A stretch of 64,000 nt of DNA from Micropterix aruncella (lineage: Eukaryota > Arthropoda > Insecta > Lepidoptera > Micropterigidae): positions 20,020,261-20,084,260 of the forward strand of contig OX155963.1 of NCBI GenBank assembly GCA_944548615.1, read 5' to 3'. Within the stretch, counting starts at the first letter, position 1. Each line of letters starts with the position of its first letter. A program made the translations under genes and the position numbers. The notes under the pieces are model-generated. The model made no database searches and had not been told where the DNA came from. It was given only the letters and a program-made list of their open reading frames with translations. Of the stretch, positions 20,991-30,990 are shown piece after piece.

Positions 20991-21414
20991 AAACATTGGT
21001 ATATAATCATGGTTCTGGCACTGTAGACGTAAATTTAATGCTGAGCGACGTTAGGTAAGTGCGTAGATAATTAGGTGAGTAGGTAGGTAGGTTGATGCCT
21101 GTTTGTTAAGTACCTACTTAAATTTACTAAAATATAGGTATATCGAATACGTTATACGAGTGATAAATACTGTCACATAAAGTCAGCACCAACTCAATTG
21201 TTACAGTAAAATTTTGGGAACTGGCTCTAGATCTATAAATCAAAAATACGTAAACGTAAATAATTATAAAAAAAATGCATTTCTGCTGTGATGGACACAC
21301 CACTTGTCAATTGTGTGTGTTCTAGCAACCCTCTGGTGATTCAGCGCAGTGTAGGTAATCATTTTGAAAACTGGATGGAGATGATCTAATTATTTTTTAC
21401 TATGGTTCAGAGCT
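20991..21414. other. No gene recognised
   Basis: Includes TAGGTGAGTAGGTAGGTAGGTT and TAAGTACCTACTTA near 21,070-21,120, words typical of lepidopteran intergenic DNA. No reading frame or repeat recognised otherwise. Confidence 0.4.
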
Positions 21415-21785
21415 GTAGGCCAAGAGCCAGAGACAAAAAGTGCAAGAGTTTTGGAAAAGCTGTTACTTTCAGATCAGACAGTATTTTAGTCGTAGAATGC
21501 CGGGGGTACAGTCAGCAAACCAGATAACGGGACACCTGGCGCTGGCGTACTAGGCAATTTGTTATTTTAATTAGTATCCCGTAATTGTTTTGGAAAATCT
21601 GAAAATTCGCTGACTGCAGCTTTTCCTTAGTACACTTTGCGGGTACTAAATAAAATCACACCTTTCCTAGTACGCCAGCGCCAGCTGGCCCGGAATCTGG
21701 CCTGCTGACTGTATCCCGGCATTCCATGGCCAAAATACTGTCTGATATGAAAGTCTCAACTTGTCGCTGGCTCCCTAACTATTAG
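21415..21785. mobile_element. Foldback MITE family E, complete copy
   Basis: Two inverted halves of about 180 bp. The plus-strand half reads GAGCCAGAGACAAAAAGTGC, TTTTGGAAAAGCTGTTACTT, CAGATCAGACAGTATTTTAG, GACACCTGGCGCTGGCGTAC and AATTAGTATCCCG. The other half repeats this in reverse: TAGTACGCCAGCGCCAG, CCAAAATACTGTCTGATATG and TTGTCGCTGGCTCCC. Other copies are at 25,060-26,190 (interrupted by a hAT MITE) and, as two separated halves, at 38,335-38,515 and 38,940-39,135. No coding frame. Confidence 0.85.
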
Positions 21786-22144
21786 GGTTATATCGTCATG
21801 TTTCTGGCATTGTAGATGTAAATGTATTCCTGCAGCTGCAATTTATACCTAACGAGATTCAGCGGCATTCGGCTCCAAAGCGAAAGAATGAAACAATTAA
21901 TGGGGACAACAAGGCGAGAAGTGGTGGAGCAAAGGCACGGGCCGCAGCGCCTGCAGGGGGCGGCAGGTCGTGCCAACTCTTCACCATCTACTCTCCGCTA
22001 ACGACGTGCGCTTCTTTTTCGTGTGTCGGCGTCGACGGAGCCCCGACGCGACGGGGCGCCGTGCTTGAACCCATTCGGATCACGATCCGCCCGCGAACAT
22101 TTTTATTTTATGTGCGAGATTTTCAACCGACGAAGCTACCAATA

Positions 22145-22300
22145 TATATATACAGAGTGTTTCAGCAGTCATATGAGGGTGCATTGAAACGAGACCTTAA
22201 GCGGAATACGATATTAAATCAAGTTTAATGTCTTCAAAACTATACACATACACCACCGCTCAAAAGTATTTGGGCAGTAGTGAGTAACGTACTAATTATA
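22145..22300. mobile_element. Possible ends of small DNA transposons
   Basis: ACAGAGTGTTTCAGCAGTCA near 22,152 and ACACCACCGCTCAAAAGTAT at 22,249 both resemble terminal sequences of insect MITEs; the second is like Tc1-type ends (CCGGTCAAAAGT). I did not find matching partner ends nearby, so these are single-ended candidates only. Confidence 0.3.
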
Positions 22301-22439
22301 TAAAAGTGTATTTAGAAAAACTTGATTAAAGCACATTTGAGTACTTCCCCGAAGTGCATTTATATCACTCATAAAACAAACTAGTTTAGGCGTTATAACA
22401 TATTTTCTTATTGTAGCTTATTTAGGCGTCGTACGTCTA

Positions 22440-22680
22440 ATATCAAGTAAGCATTTGTCTAAATGTAAAAAATTCAATAAATTAACATAGATATATCGTG
22501 TTTAAAGTCAAATGAAAGGTCTGAGTACATTCTGGAAATATACATGTATCTATATGGATAAATACATAACTCACAAGGTTTTCATAAAAAAAACCGTAAT
22601 AAAAATGATTATAAATACAATAGGACACTTTCTGTAACGACAGTCGTGTCTTTTTATTTATTTTAATATATTTACTTGTT
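22440..22680 (-). repeat. Dispersed repeat family A, copy 3
   Basis: Inverted relative to the copy at 19.8 kb. The plus strand reads ACATAGATATATCGTGTTTA, CAAATGAAAGGTCTGAGTAC, ATTCTGGAAATATACATGTA, ATATGGATAAATACATAACT and CACTTTCTGTAACGACAGTC, each the complement of a family A landmark. Confidence 0.7.
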
Positions 22681-22689
22681 ACGGAGGTT

Positions 22690-23685
22690 TAAATGTTGCT
22701 ATCTTTCAGAAATAAAACATATGCTTTTGCTTCTAAACCGCCAGAAACAGCACAGCTACTAACGATTATCGGAAACTCGTCGCGGCGGAGACCTCGAGAA
22801 TAACATTAACCTTCACGTCGTCTCGGCGAAAAGTTTCGTTGAAAATTAATCTCCAATCTTGCGCATCCATTTATTTGGAAACCGATGAATCATTAACGTC
22901 GAACTTCGGCCGCTTAATGTGTTGCTCGAACACGCTCCGCCCCGACCTACCCGCCAATCACAAGTGAAACCGTTAATAAACAATTTGGGCGGCTCTTACA
23001 AGTCTGCCTCTATCATTCGCTGTAATTTCAACGTGACATACAAAGTTGTAGTATATAATATTGGGTCCTTACCTATGAAGTTGCTGTTTTATAAAGGAGA
23101 TATAAGGCCAAAAACTTTGTATGAAAAATAGTTATTTAATTAATAGAAATATAGTCCCCTATTATCTATGCAGATTTGCCATTTTAATGGGAGTTGCCTA
23201 ATTCCTTTGATGTAAAAGTCTCGTGGACAGGAACCAATGAATTCTTTGAAGACGTTTTGCACCGACTCTTCAAATTCGTTTTTTTCCTTATAAAAAGTTA
23301 TCTAAATTCTGAAAACAAAAGAAACTCTATTGGAGCAAGGTCTGGCGAGTACGGTTGGTGATCAAGCGTCTCCAGTCACAACTCTGCGACAGTTTGCATT
23401 GAAATCTGTGGTTATACGTTGTTATGCAGAAGCAGTGGCGATGAGCAATTGACCAAGCTCGGTTATTTAATCACGAGCTTCTCCATCATTGTTTGCAGTT
23501 CTTAACAGTGCACAATTACGGTAGCTGTATAGCCAGACTGCAAAAAGCTGTAATAGAAAACACCGGCAAAGGATCTCATATTCGAAAATATTACAAATTT
23601 TCAACAGTACCATGCCTGCACAAACGAAAATATTTGAGAAAAAAAGAAAAAAGAAAATAAACACGAAGAATGACTAACGTGGGCC
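22690..23685. other. Unique-looking sequence, no gene recognised
   Basis: From about 22,735 to 23,045 the sequence is less AT-rich and shows no similarity to the repeats in the window (CGTCGCGGCGGAGACC, GGAAACCGATGAATCATTAA). It could be a host regulatory region. The short frames at 22,919 and 23,467 lack features. Confidence 0.35.
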
Positions 23686-23689
23686 GATT

Positions 23690-23850
23690 TCAACCACAAT
23701 CTTTTCAACTTTTGCCTTGACCAAATGGTGCCTGCATGCAAAATTTCAGGTCAATCGGATGAAGCGCTTGGGCGCTGTCGTGGAGGAATACACACAAACA
23801 CACAGATGTGCGTTCACAATACTTTCCTCTGCTGGGAAAGTAAAATACTA
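23690..23850 (-). repeat. Dispersed repeat with 'CATCCGATTG' core, copy 2
   Basis: Same family as 5,330-5,560. The plus strand reads CCGATTTCAACCACAATC, GTGCCTGCATGCAAAATTTC, TCAATCGGATGAAGCGCTTG, GGGCGCTGTCGTGGAGGAAT and GTGCGTTCACAATACTTTCC, ending with TGCTGGGAAAGTAAAAT. Confidence 0.7.
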
Positions 23851-24085
23851 AATATACCTAATACATAAGAAAAAGGTCTTTCATGGAGGCATACAACATC
23901 TACTGACGTTCAACATTTAAGCGAGTGAAGCTGCTGTCAAAACCTAGATTATGATATTATACTTGAACGATTTCAATAAGAAGGCGGGGACAGCAGGAGG
24001 GATGTATGTCATTAAGGTCAGCTTTGAGCGGGCGTTGATACAATGATTTATTGTCACAAGCCACGAGCAAGGAAACATCCAAACG

Positions 24086-24122
24086 ACCGTATGGCGCTAG
24101 CATAATGCTCGCGCCATACGGT
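24086..24122. repeat. 37-nt near-perfect palindrome
   Basis: Arms ACCGTATGGCGC plus AGCAT on the left and ATGCT plus GCGCCATACGGT on the right, with a single unpaired A at the centre and one mismatched pair (T/C). It lies about 30 bases upstream of the LINE fragment at 24.15 kb and could be a target or terminal structure. Confidence 0.9.
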
Positions 24123-24149
24123 TAGGTTTACTTTCATAATATACTATAC

Positions 24150-24960
24150 TATACCATTTAATATAACTCTAGACAACAGTACTCTAGAATTAGGCAAATC
24201 GACAAAGTTCCTAGGTATCATGATCGATCATCATCTTAGCTGGAACATCTATATTAATGAACTGTGTAGTGCGCTTTCTTCGGCAATATATGCGATAAAA
24301 AAGATTAAATTCTTAGCTGGTGAAATCGCTGCATTAACTGCGTATCATGCCTGTTTCCATTCTAAAATGACTTATGGTATACTGATATGGGGGAATGCCA
24401 CAGACAGTTCTAGGGTTTTCATTTTACAGAAAAGTGCACTAAGAGCAATTGCAGGAGTATCCCGTGACACGCACTGCGAACCATATTTCCTTAAGTACAA
24501 AATACTGACTTTTACGTCTCAATATATTTTACAATGTCTACTATATGCTAAATCAAATATTAACGAACAAGAGGTAAACGGGAATATGCACTCCCACAAT
24601 ACACGCAGACGTGATGACGTTATCCTGCCAAAAGTACGCCTTACGCAGACACAAAAGTCCTTTGGATATTTGAGCTATAAGCTCTTTAACCAGCTACCAC
24701 TCTCCACAAGAAAGATGGAAACAAAGGCGTTTAAAAGATTTATTAAACAAAAGCTACAATCCACACATGCTTTCTATAAGCTGGGTGATTTTTTTGAGCA
24801 TGCCAATTCCTTCAAATGGGAATAACATTAATATGTAACTTTCAGGTACCTCATTTTAGTTCTTATTGTTTAATAATAATATTATGAATTTAATATTTAA
24901 TATGTAGATTACAATGTGTAATGTAACATACCTGATCATATACATACGTTGTTTTTTCCA
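24150..24960 (+). mobile_element. Non-LTR retrotransposon 3' fragment (best-preserved LINE ORF)
   Basis: An intact frame ends at 24,825 and can be read upstream to at least 24,157. Order of landmarks: LGKSTKFLGIMIDHHLSWN (the 'thumb' that follows the reverse-transcriptase palm), AIKKIKFLAGEIAALTAY, MTYGILIWGNATDS, QKSALRAIAGV, HSHNTRRRDD, then FGYLSYKLFNQLP and FKRFIKQKLQ. This is the C-terminal third of an insect CR1/Jockey-type ORF2 protein. The catalytic FADD part is missing, so the copy is 5'-truncated. The 3' UTR is AT-rich and ends near 24,960, where ACGTTGTTGAAAAAAGCG-like words repeat two or three times. About 220 codons without a stop suggests a recent insertion. Confidence 0.85.
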
Positions 24961-25059
24961 TACGTTGTTGAAAAAAGCGTACGTTGTTGTTGAAAAAAGC
25001 GGAATGTGCTTTTTTCAATCTGATTGATTTAAGGGGCCGTAACTTTTAGTTTAAGAGGC

Positions 25060-25191
25060 AGCGGCAAAACAGTGCAAGAGTTTTGTAAAAGCTAATACTT
25101 TCAGATCAGAGAGTCTAACCATTTGTTTCTCTGTATTACGTTCACTCTCTACCTACTGATGAATTACCAGCTTTTCCAAAACATTTTAAGG
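25060..25191. mobile_element. Foldback MITE family E, interrupted copy (left part)
   Basis: AGGCAGCGGCAAAACAGTGC, AGCTAATACTTTCAGATCAG, then CTACTGATGAATTACCAGCT and TTTTCCAAAACATTTTAAGG match family E. The element resumes at 26,010 after the hAT insertion. The middle of the left half is shorter than in the 21.4-kb copy. Confidence 0.75.
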
Positions 25192-26009
25192 CAGTGGTTC
25201 TCAAAGTGGGCGATAACGCCCCCTTGTGGGCGCTGGTGGCCTAGAGGGGGACGGTAAGGGGCCCAGAAAAAATGTGGGGTGTTGAAGTGGTTTAGGGGGG
25301 CTATGGCTGAATTGTAATTTCATCTACTTAATATTTTAAAATCCGCTGAAATTAAAACTTAGGTACCTACTACACAACATCGATTATTTAGTTCAAATTT
25401 CTGCCCTGTTTGATTGTATATAACTTAAAAATATTTAACATAGCTTTCGTAGGATATCCCGTGAGAAATCAAGTGTAACGTATATTTTGTGTGTTCTATA
25501 GGAATAGAAAACTCGGAAAAGTAAGTATGTTAATAAAACCTGTAAATTTGTACTGTATTATTTTTATTTTGACTACTGGCAAAAGGTTCGTAAATTCGCC
25601 TTGTCCTGTCAAGAGTGACCGTACTGACGTCACGGCTTCTCCTGCGCGTGCGCCGGCCATCGAGCTGCGTTGGTTCGCGATTATTAATGCGGGCAAGTCG
25701 TTTTGGCTGCGTTTATGCCATACTGAAAGTCATTATTTAATTCATCATAATAAATCATGAGATTCATCCTTCACATTAGGTTAGTTTAAAAATTAAAATT
25801 GATTATGTTTGTTTTAATTTGAATAAAAGATACTCTTAATATTATAAAGTTGCGTTTTAATTGCTCCCACTGGTAAAAAGTCTCGTTTAGAACTAAAGTA
25901 ATGAAAGTCATTGTGGTTTTTAAGATGTTGTAAAATAAAATAAAAAAATGGGGGGCGCTGAAAAATAATTGATTTTCGGCGGTAGACGAAATAAGTTTGA
26001 AAACCACTG
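25192..26009. mobile_element. hAT-type MITE
   Basis: 818 bp with terminal inverted repeats CAGTGGTTCTCAAAGTGGGC at the left and TTTGAAAACCACTG at the right, the classic hAT pattern. Flanking 8-mers TTTTAAGG (25,184-25,191) and CTTTCAGG (26,010-26,017) agree at six of eight positions, as expected for an aged target duplication. Just inside, CGCCCCCTTGTGGGCG (left) and GGGGGGCGCTG (right) continue the symmetry. No transposase frame; the 89-residue open frame has no BED or dimerisation features. Confidence 0.88.
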
Positions 26010-26190
26010 CTTTCAGGTAATAATTAAAACTACACATTTCCTAGTACTTCAGCGCCAGGTATCCCGGAGTCTGTCCTGTTGACTTTACCCCAGTATTCTA
26101 TGGCCAAAATACTGTCTGATCGAAAGTATCAGCTTTTACAAAACTCTTGCACTTTTTAGTCGCTGGCTCCCCAACTATTTTAAACGAATG
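26010..26190. mobile_element. Foldback MITE family E, interrupted copy (right part)
   Basis: TAATAATTAAAACTACACATTTC, CTTCAGCGCCAGGTATCCCGG, CCAAAATACTGTCTGATCG and TAGTCGCTGGCTCCCC match the right half of the 21.4-kb copy. Joined with 25,060-25,191 it makes one element split by the hAT MITE. Confidence 0.8.
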
Positions 26191-26327
26191 ATTGAATTTA
26201 AAGAATTCTTCTGCCAATTAGTTTTATTTATCCTAAGTATGAGCTGATTGGAGTTGCCATATAGAAATCGATTCCAGCCCAGCGCTAGCCTATTGAACTG
26301 TACGTATCATTTGTTAAACTTGGGTAG

Positions 26328-27310
26328 CGAACGGTTTCGTGCAGCTTGGGCCATAAGATCCATTGTGTTCTCGGATCAGCCTATCTCACCATTTAACCCC
26401 TATTCAGTAGCCTCCTCGTAAGGAAGGCTTACCCGGGTAAGACTCTCGTGTCTCAGGCCTCACGGCTGGTGGATCGGTTTATTCTGGCGGATTGCCTCCC
26501 GGCACTACTGGACAGTTAGCGCACCTTTCGGCTATACCAATCGCTTGTGCACTCTGACTAATTGGTGATGGAGTCTGGAGACTATGGAAATATACTGTCT
26601 CCTAAGCAGCGTGGGAGGATGTTGACCTGTCGTCAACCACTCTTAAAATGACCAAATGGCAACCTGATCCTGAATTCAAAGCCAGGTAAAAAATGCCTTT
26701 GGTCCGCGATAGATTCAAGCTGAATCACCGCTGAATATACGGCAGGTAGAGGTCGCGCAAGCGACTTCGGACCCATAACCAGTCGGGAGGTTGGAGGTAT
26801 CCTGGTGGTTAATTCCAGACGGAGATATCCTACCAAAACGGGTAGACAGGGGCGAGGCTGGCAGCTGTATACCATTCACGGTGCCTCGCCGTAAAGCGTT
26901 GGCCTCTGTCGGGGTGGTTGGCTTAGCTAGACGGTAGATTTGTATTGTATGTAAGTCATCTATCACCTCACAGGATAGAACGATCACTATCGTTAAAATA
27001 TCCTGAGGTTGTAGTTGCCCGTTGTAGCTGACATTCCTAGTTGTACGCATCATCTTACTACTAGTTCTATCTTTTTTTAAATGTCACAAATAATATAAAT
27101 ACCACTCAATGTTGCAATAATAGAATATACCATCCAATGTTGCATATTTATATTAACGTCATATTATTTATTTTATATTTAGTAATTAGCGAGGTATTTT
27201 GTTTAATAATATCTATTTTCAATGGCATGAATGCTATTAATCTAAGTATCTACCTAATAATCATTTTTTATTGTGTTTCTTGATTTTGGGCATATAAAAA
27301 GGCACTTTTC
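26328..27310 (-). repeat. 0.9-kb repeat family C, copy 2 (near full length)
   Basis: Longest inverted copy. The plus strand reads, in order, GTAGCGAACGGTTTCGTGC, AGCTTGGGCCATAAGATCC, CCTCACGGCTGGTGGATCGG, TTGCCTCCCGGCACTACTGG, GTCGCGCAAGCGACTTCGG, TAATTCCAGACGGAGATATC, CGTAAAGCGTTGGCCTCTG, and ends in AT-rich DNA whose counterpart is the lead-in of the copy at 59.6 kb (GCATATAAAAAGGCAC against GGGCCTTTTTATAGACCC). The minus-strand frames of 80 and 112 codons are not conserved in other copies. Confidence 0.8.
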
Positions 27311-27440
27311 CACAAAAAAATAATGAATTGAGGCGTTGTTTTAGAAAATATACTATAAAATACTAGCTGAACAAAAATACCATTGTAATATTATAGATAC
27401 TAGTTTATGGCTAATATGTGTTGATGGTTTTGACGTTACA

Positions 27441-27745
27441 TAGGGCTCGATTGCGTTTCTTCGTGAACTAAAATCGGAACTTAGTCCGTGTGAACGAGAC
27501 AGGGCAATACGCTAGAGCGGAGTGTGCGATGACCGGTTGTCACTTTTTCGCATTAAAACTGCGCGCCAAGGTCAAATCTTACACCGCACGAAATATGCTC
27601 GAATTTATTCGGACGAGTATAAGTTCAACAGGTAGTATTTATCGACGATCGTTCGTTTCATATTCCGCTCTAACGTATTGCTCTGTCTCGTTCGCTTGGA
27701 CTAATTTTAGTTTTAGTTCACAAAGAAACGCAATCGGGCCCATAG
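27441..27745. mobile_element. Foldback MITE family B, copy 2
   Basis: Left arm TAGGGCTCGATTGCGTTTCT, GTGAACTAAAATCGGAACTT, AACGAGACAGGGCAATACGC, TAGAGCGGAGTGTG. Right arm in reverse: TATTCCGCTCTAACGTATTG, CTCTGTCTCGTTCGCTTGG, TAGTTCACAAAGAAACGC, AATCGGGCCCATAG. Arms of roughly 85 nt pair imperfectly around a centre of about 130 nt. The 108-residue open frame on the plus strand is produced by the arms. Confidence 0.82.
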
Positions 27746-28190
27746 TCTATGTTAGCAGCTTCTTAGTTTACTGCCATAGACACACAAAAAATCACCAATT
27801 TTGTTACGTATACTAAACTTTACAGAACCGCTATATCTATTAATGTTAAATTCATCCTAGTTAGTTTTAAAGCGACGACATTTTACAATAAAGAGTAGAA
27901 ACAAACAAACAACTTTATTAAAGAGAAACGCAATTATATCGGATACCTTAACTAAATTGAGAGAGGCGACCCTTCTGCTCGCTCGCAAGTAGTCTCTTTG
28001 ACGGGGTATACAAACCGCAACTTCAGTCAACTTCTAATTGATACGCTATCGAATAATGAACGCTCTCGCTAAAATTGAAATAGCACGGCGCCAAAACTCC
28101 CATTAAAGATCTCTTTAATGAGCGCTGCTAAAAGCATTGGATGGCTTCCAAACGACGTTCATGTCTGCGTGACAGTATTCTTAGCGCGGC
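27746..28190. other. Unique-looking sequence, no gene recognised
   Basis: From about 27,950 to 28,190 there is a less AT-rich segment without similarity to the window's repeats, containing CATTAAAGATCTCTTTAATG (28,101-28,120), a perfect 20-nt palindrome. A regulatory role is possible but unsupported. Confidence 0.35.
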
Positions 28191-28197
28191 TAATTGC

Positions 28198-28955
28198 ACA
28201 CTTCCCCGCAATTCAATTGGGTAGTACATTTTCTTTTCTCAATATTAAACTTCTTTATTTTGGTTTTTTTTTTATACTTAGCGGTTATTAAGGTTTGTAG
28301 TATGGTAGTCTCGGGCGGGCCATCAAGAGGTTACGAACTGTGTATTACGAACTGTGTAAAGTCCGCAGTGTGGTCGCTGAGCCGCGGTAGGCGTTTCGGT
28401 TGCGAGAGGGAAAGTGGAGTCGTGTTGGTCACTTAGGCAATAGTAATGTGCAAGGTTTATTTGCTGTAAATCGATCCAGCACAAAACTATTTCCCGAAAT
28501 TCGATTAGGTATTCAAATTTTCAAAAATAAAATTAGGTATCTAATAATATTTAAAATTAGCTAATGATAATAAACAAAGTAGGTACAAATTAATCATTAA
28601 TCTAAAAACTATGTTATTGATATGACAATGCGTCTGTCAGTCTAAGTCAGTCTGCGAATAATATTATCAAAATACCTATTATAAAATACATATTAAAATA
28701 ATTATGAAAGGAATTTCATTAACACGTGAAAAATATAAATAAAAATAAACATTGAACTTTGATGGAGTCGTGGTGGTCACGAAGGCAATAGTGATGTGGA
28801 AAAGTTTATTTTCTGTAGACCGATCCAGCACAAAACTCTTTCCCGAAATTTAATTGGGTAGTACATTTCTTTTTCTGAACAATACATTTCTATATTTGGG
28901 AATTTAAAAAAAAATACTATAGCGGCTATTAAGGTTTGTAGTAATACGCTACTTA
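28198..28955 (+). repeat. Two-module direct repeat
   Basis: Module A (28,198-28,300: CAATTGGGTAGTACATTTTC ... GCGGTTATTAAGGTTTGTAG) and module B (28,405-28,515: GTGGAGTCGTGTTGGTCAC ... GATCCAGCACAAAACTATTT) occur first in the order A, B. At 28,760-28,950 both recur fused as B then A (GGAGTCGTGGTGGTCACG ... CCAGCACAAAACTCTTTCCC ... GGGTAGTACATTTC ... GGCTATTAAGGTTTGTAGTA). This fits a tandem array of a B-A unit that begins and ends mid-unit. Confidence 0.75.
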
Positions 28956-28989
28956 AAAATGTAATTATTAGTCGTAGTCTATTATGCAT

Positions 28990-29485
28990 AAAATAGATGA
29001 ACGCGGGGCGTATGTGTGAGGAGTCTTGGGCGAAGGATAGAGTTTAAAAAGAAATAAATTTGTATGCTCATCGAACGCGCATCTCGATAGAATTTGAAAG
29101 TTAAAATTGCGCGCAACTCCCGATTTAAACAAATTTGCAAGTTAAGTTCGCAAAATGCGAAAACGGTTGAGCAGGCAGCGCAAAGCCCGACTGCAGGGAG
29201 GTGGAAGTTTTAACGACGCGCCATCGGACAAAGACAAATGGAATACGTTCAACTCTAACAAGTCTCGAGACGCATCTTGCAACGCGGCGCCGTTTGGCGA
29301 ACGCCACGACGCCCCAGCGTATATTATTAATGGAGAAAGAAGGGCGATAAATCATTCAATGTGTACACAGATGTGCAAGTAAACTTGGCTAGGTTAGTTT
29401 GTATCAGACAATTTCTAGCGAAGGCAGCGAACGGTGAGATTACAACGCTATAAACTTAGCGATTTTGACGAGCTCGTACAACGGA
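28990..29485. other. GC-richer patch, no gene recognised
   Basis: 29,150-29,340 is open in both directions for about 75 codons with no recognisable domain. No repeat copies were noticed here. Confidence 0.3.
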
Positions 29486-29487
29486 AA

Positions 29488-29690
29488 AGGACGGTGTCGA
29501 CTACAATGGATGAACCCGTCACCCCAAGCTGGTATAACGACATGTGACCGTTCTTTCAGGCGTAGGATGAGCGTCGGCGGCACAAGCCTACCGTGCAGCA
29601 ATTCCACGAGCCCGTCAGAGACCAACGCCTTACGGCGAGGCACCAGGGAAAGGTACCCAGCGGAAAGCTTCGCTCCCTGACTATATTTTT
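29488..29690 (+). repeat. 0.9-kb repeat family C, partial copy 3
   Basis: GTGTCGACTACAATGGATGA, ACCCGTCACCCCAAGCTGGT, GACCGTTCTTTCAGGCG, GAGACCAACGCCTTACGGCG and GGCACCAGGGAAAGGTACC match the first 200 bp of family C. It stops before the GATATCTCC segment. Closest in wording to the copy at 43.55 kb. Confidence 0.75.
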
Positions 29691-30560
29691 AATTTAAATA
29701 TTTAATTATCTAAAAAGATATTCAATGTCTCCTGACGTACAATATGGATAGCATGCACTCAATCTATTTAATATATATATGAAATTTTAATATCTTTAAT
29801 GTTCATTGGTAGGCTGTTTGAGGGCATGTACATAACTGGGTTGCTCAAAAGCGGACCTTTTAAGAAATTGCAAGCGGACCTTATTGCTTCGTTGGATCGG
29901 TTAGTTTTATTAGTTTCGTTGGATCTTCTCGTCACATGAGTTTGTTGGCTTTTTTGTTGATCTTCTAAATCGCGCTGGAATTTAGTAAGAGCAATAGTTA
30001 ACAAAATAATGTTTATAAAAATATATCAGTTATATAAATATAATAGCAATATCAGTTAAAACAATCAGGAATCAGAATTTTGTCCCGTTAGATTGTTCTA
30101 CTCGATACGCTTTTCAAAATACGACAAAAAGCTAAACGATGTATTTATTTTACTGTCTTGAGCAAGTCTTATAAATATTTAAGTTTGGGGTTAGAAGTAT
30201 CTGCCATACCAGGAAAACTTATTACCGGTTATGTGGCGCAGTTTATTTCTTTATATTTGCAAGATAAACTTTGTAGGCAAATTCACTCTCGTGGGTTTTC
30301 TCTTCCCCTGACAATCATTTCATAAGTGCTTTCAACCCTCGTTCTAGGAGTTTTACATCTTTGCTAGCATCCACAAAAAAAAACGCTTTAACGGTCTAGT
30401 TTCAAGCATAGCAAGAAATCTCAATACAAAAGTTTCAAACTTTACAGTGAAGGCACAACGTCTATAGCAAAAGTTTCAAGATGTGTTTCAAAAGGTATAA
30501 AGGGGAGGCAAACTATTTGTTATTCAAAGCTGGGCACGATTTCAGCAAGGAATAGGGTTT
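29691..30560. other. No gene recognised
   Basis: AT-rich. GTTGGATCGGTTAGTTTTATTA and TTCGTTGGATCTTCTCG near 29,892-29,930 form a short imperfect duplication. No reading frame of interest. Confidence 0.35.
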
Positions 30561-30566
30561 ATTATT

Positions 30567-30990
30567 CGTGCCCACGGAAGCAGAAATGAGTTTGGAGCGG
30601 TAAAGGGAAATAATATGTATTGAATATCCGCTACTCGATCAAGCAGAAAGTAATATATCAAATCTCTAATTCTCATTTTATATGTACTTTCCATTTATAG
30701 ACCCTTTCCTAAAAATCACAGCGATGGTGTTTAGGTGAAAACATGTGCATTGAATATGGATTTCAATAATGTCTGGAAATCCAAGATTTCCTTCTTCATT
30801 CAGATATAATAATAATAATAATATTGTTGAGTAATAAAAACATTGATATCGTAACTGTTCTTGTTTAATTTTGCCTTCCAATATGAGTGTGTGTGTGACA
30901 CACCTCATGCGCTTGCTTAAGTTTTTTTAGCGTGCCTACTTAAGAATTATTCTCCGTTGCATGTGGCCACGGAAACGGAAATTATTTTGG
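30567..30990 (+). repeat. Tandem block, unit 1
   Basis: First of three related units: GCCCACGGAAGCAGAAATG, GGAGCGGTAAAGGG, ATATGTATTGAATATCCGCT, ATATCAAATCTCTAATT, AGCGATGGTGTTTAGGTG, GTAATAAAAACATTGAT, TTGCCTTCCAATATGAGTGT, GTGCCTACTTAAGAATTATT, then CGTTGCATGTGGCCACGG which begins the next unit. It keeps an uninterrupted version of the site where a MITE is inserted in unit 3. Confidence 0.75.
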
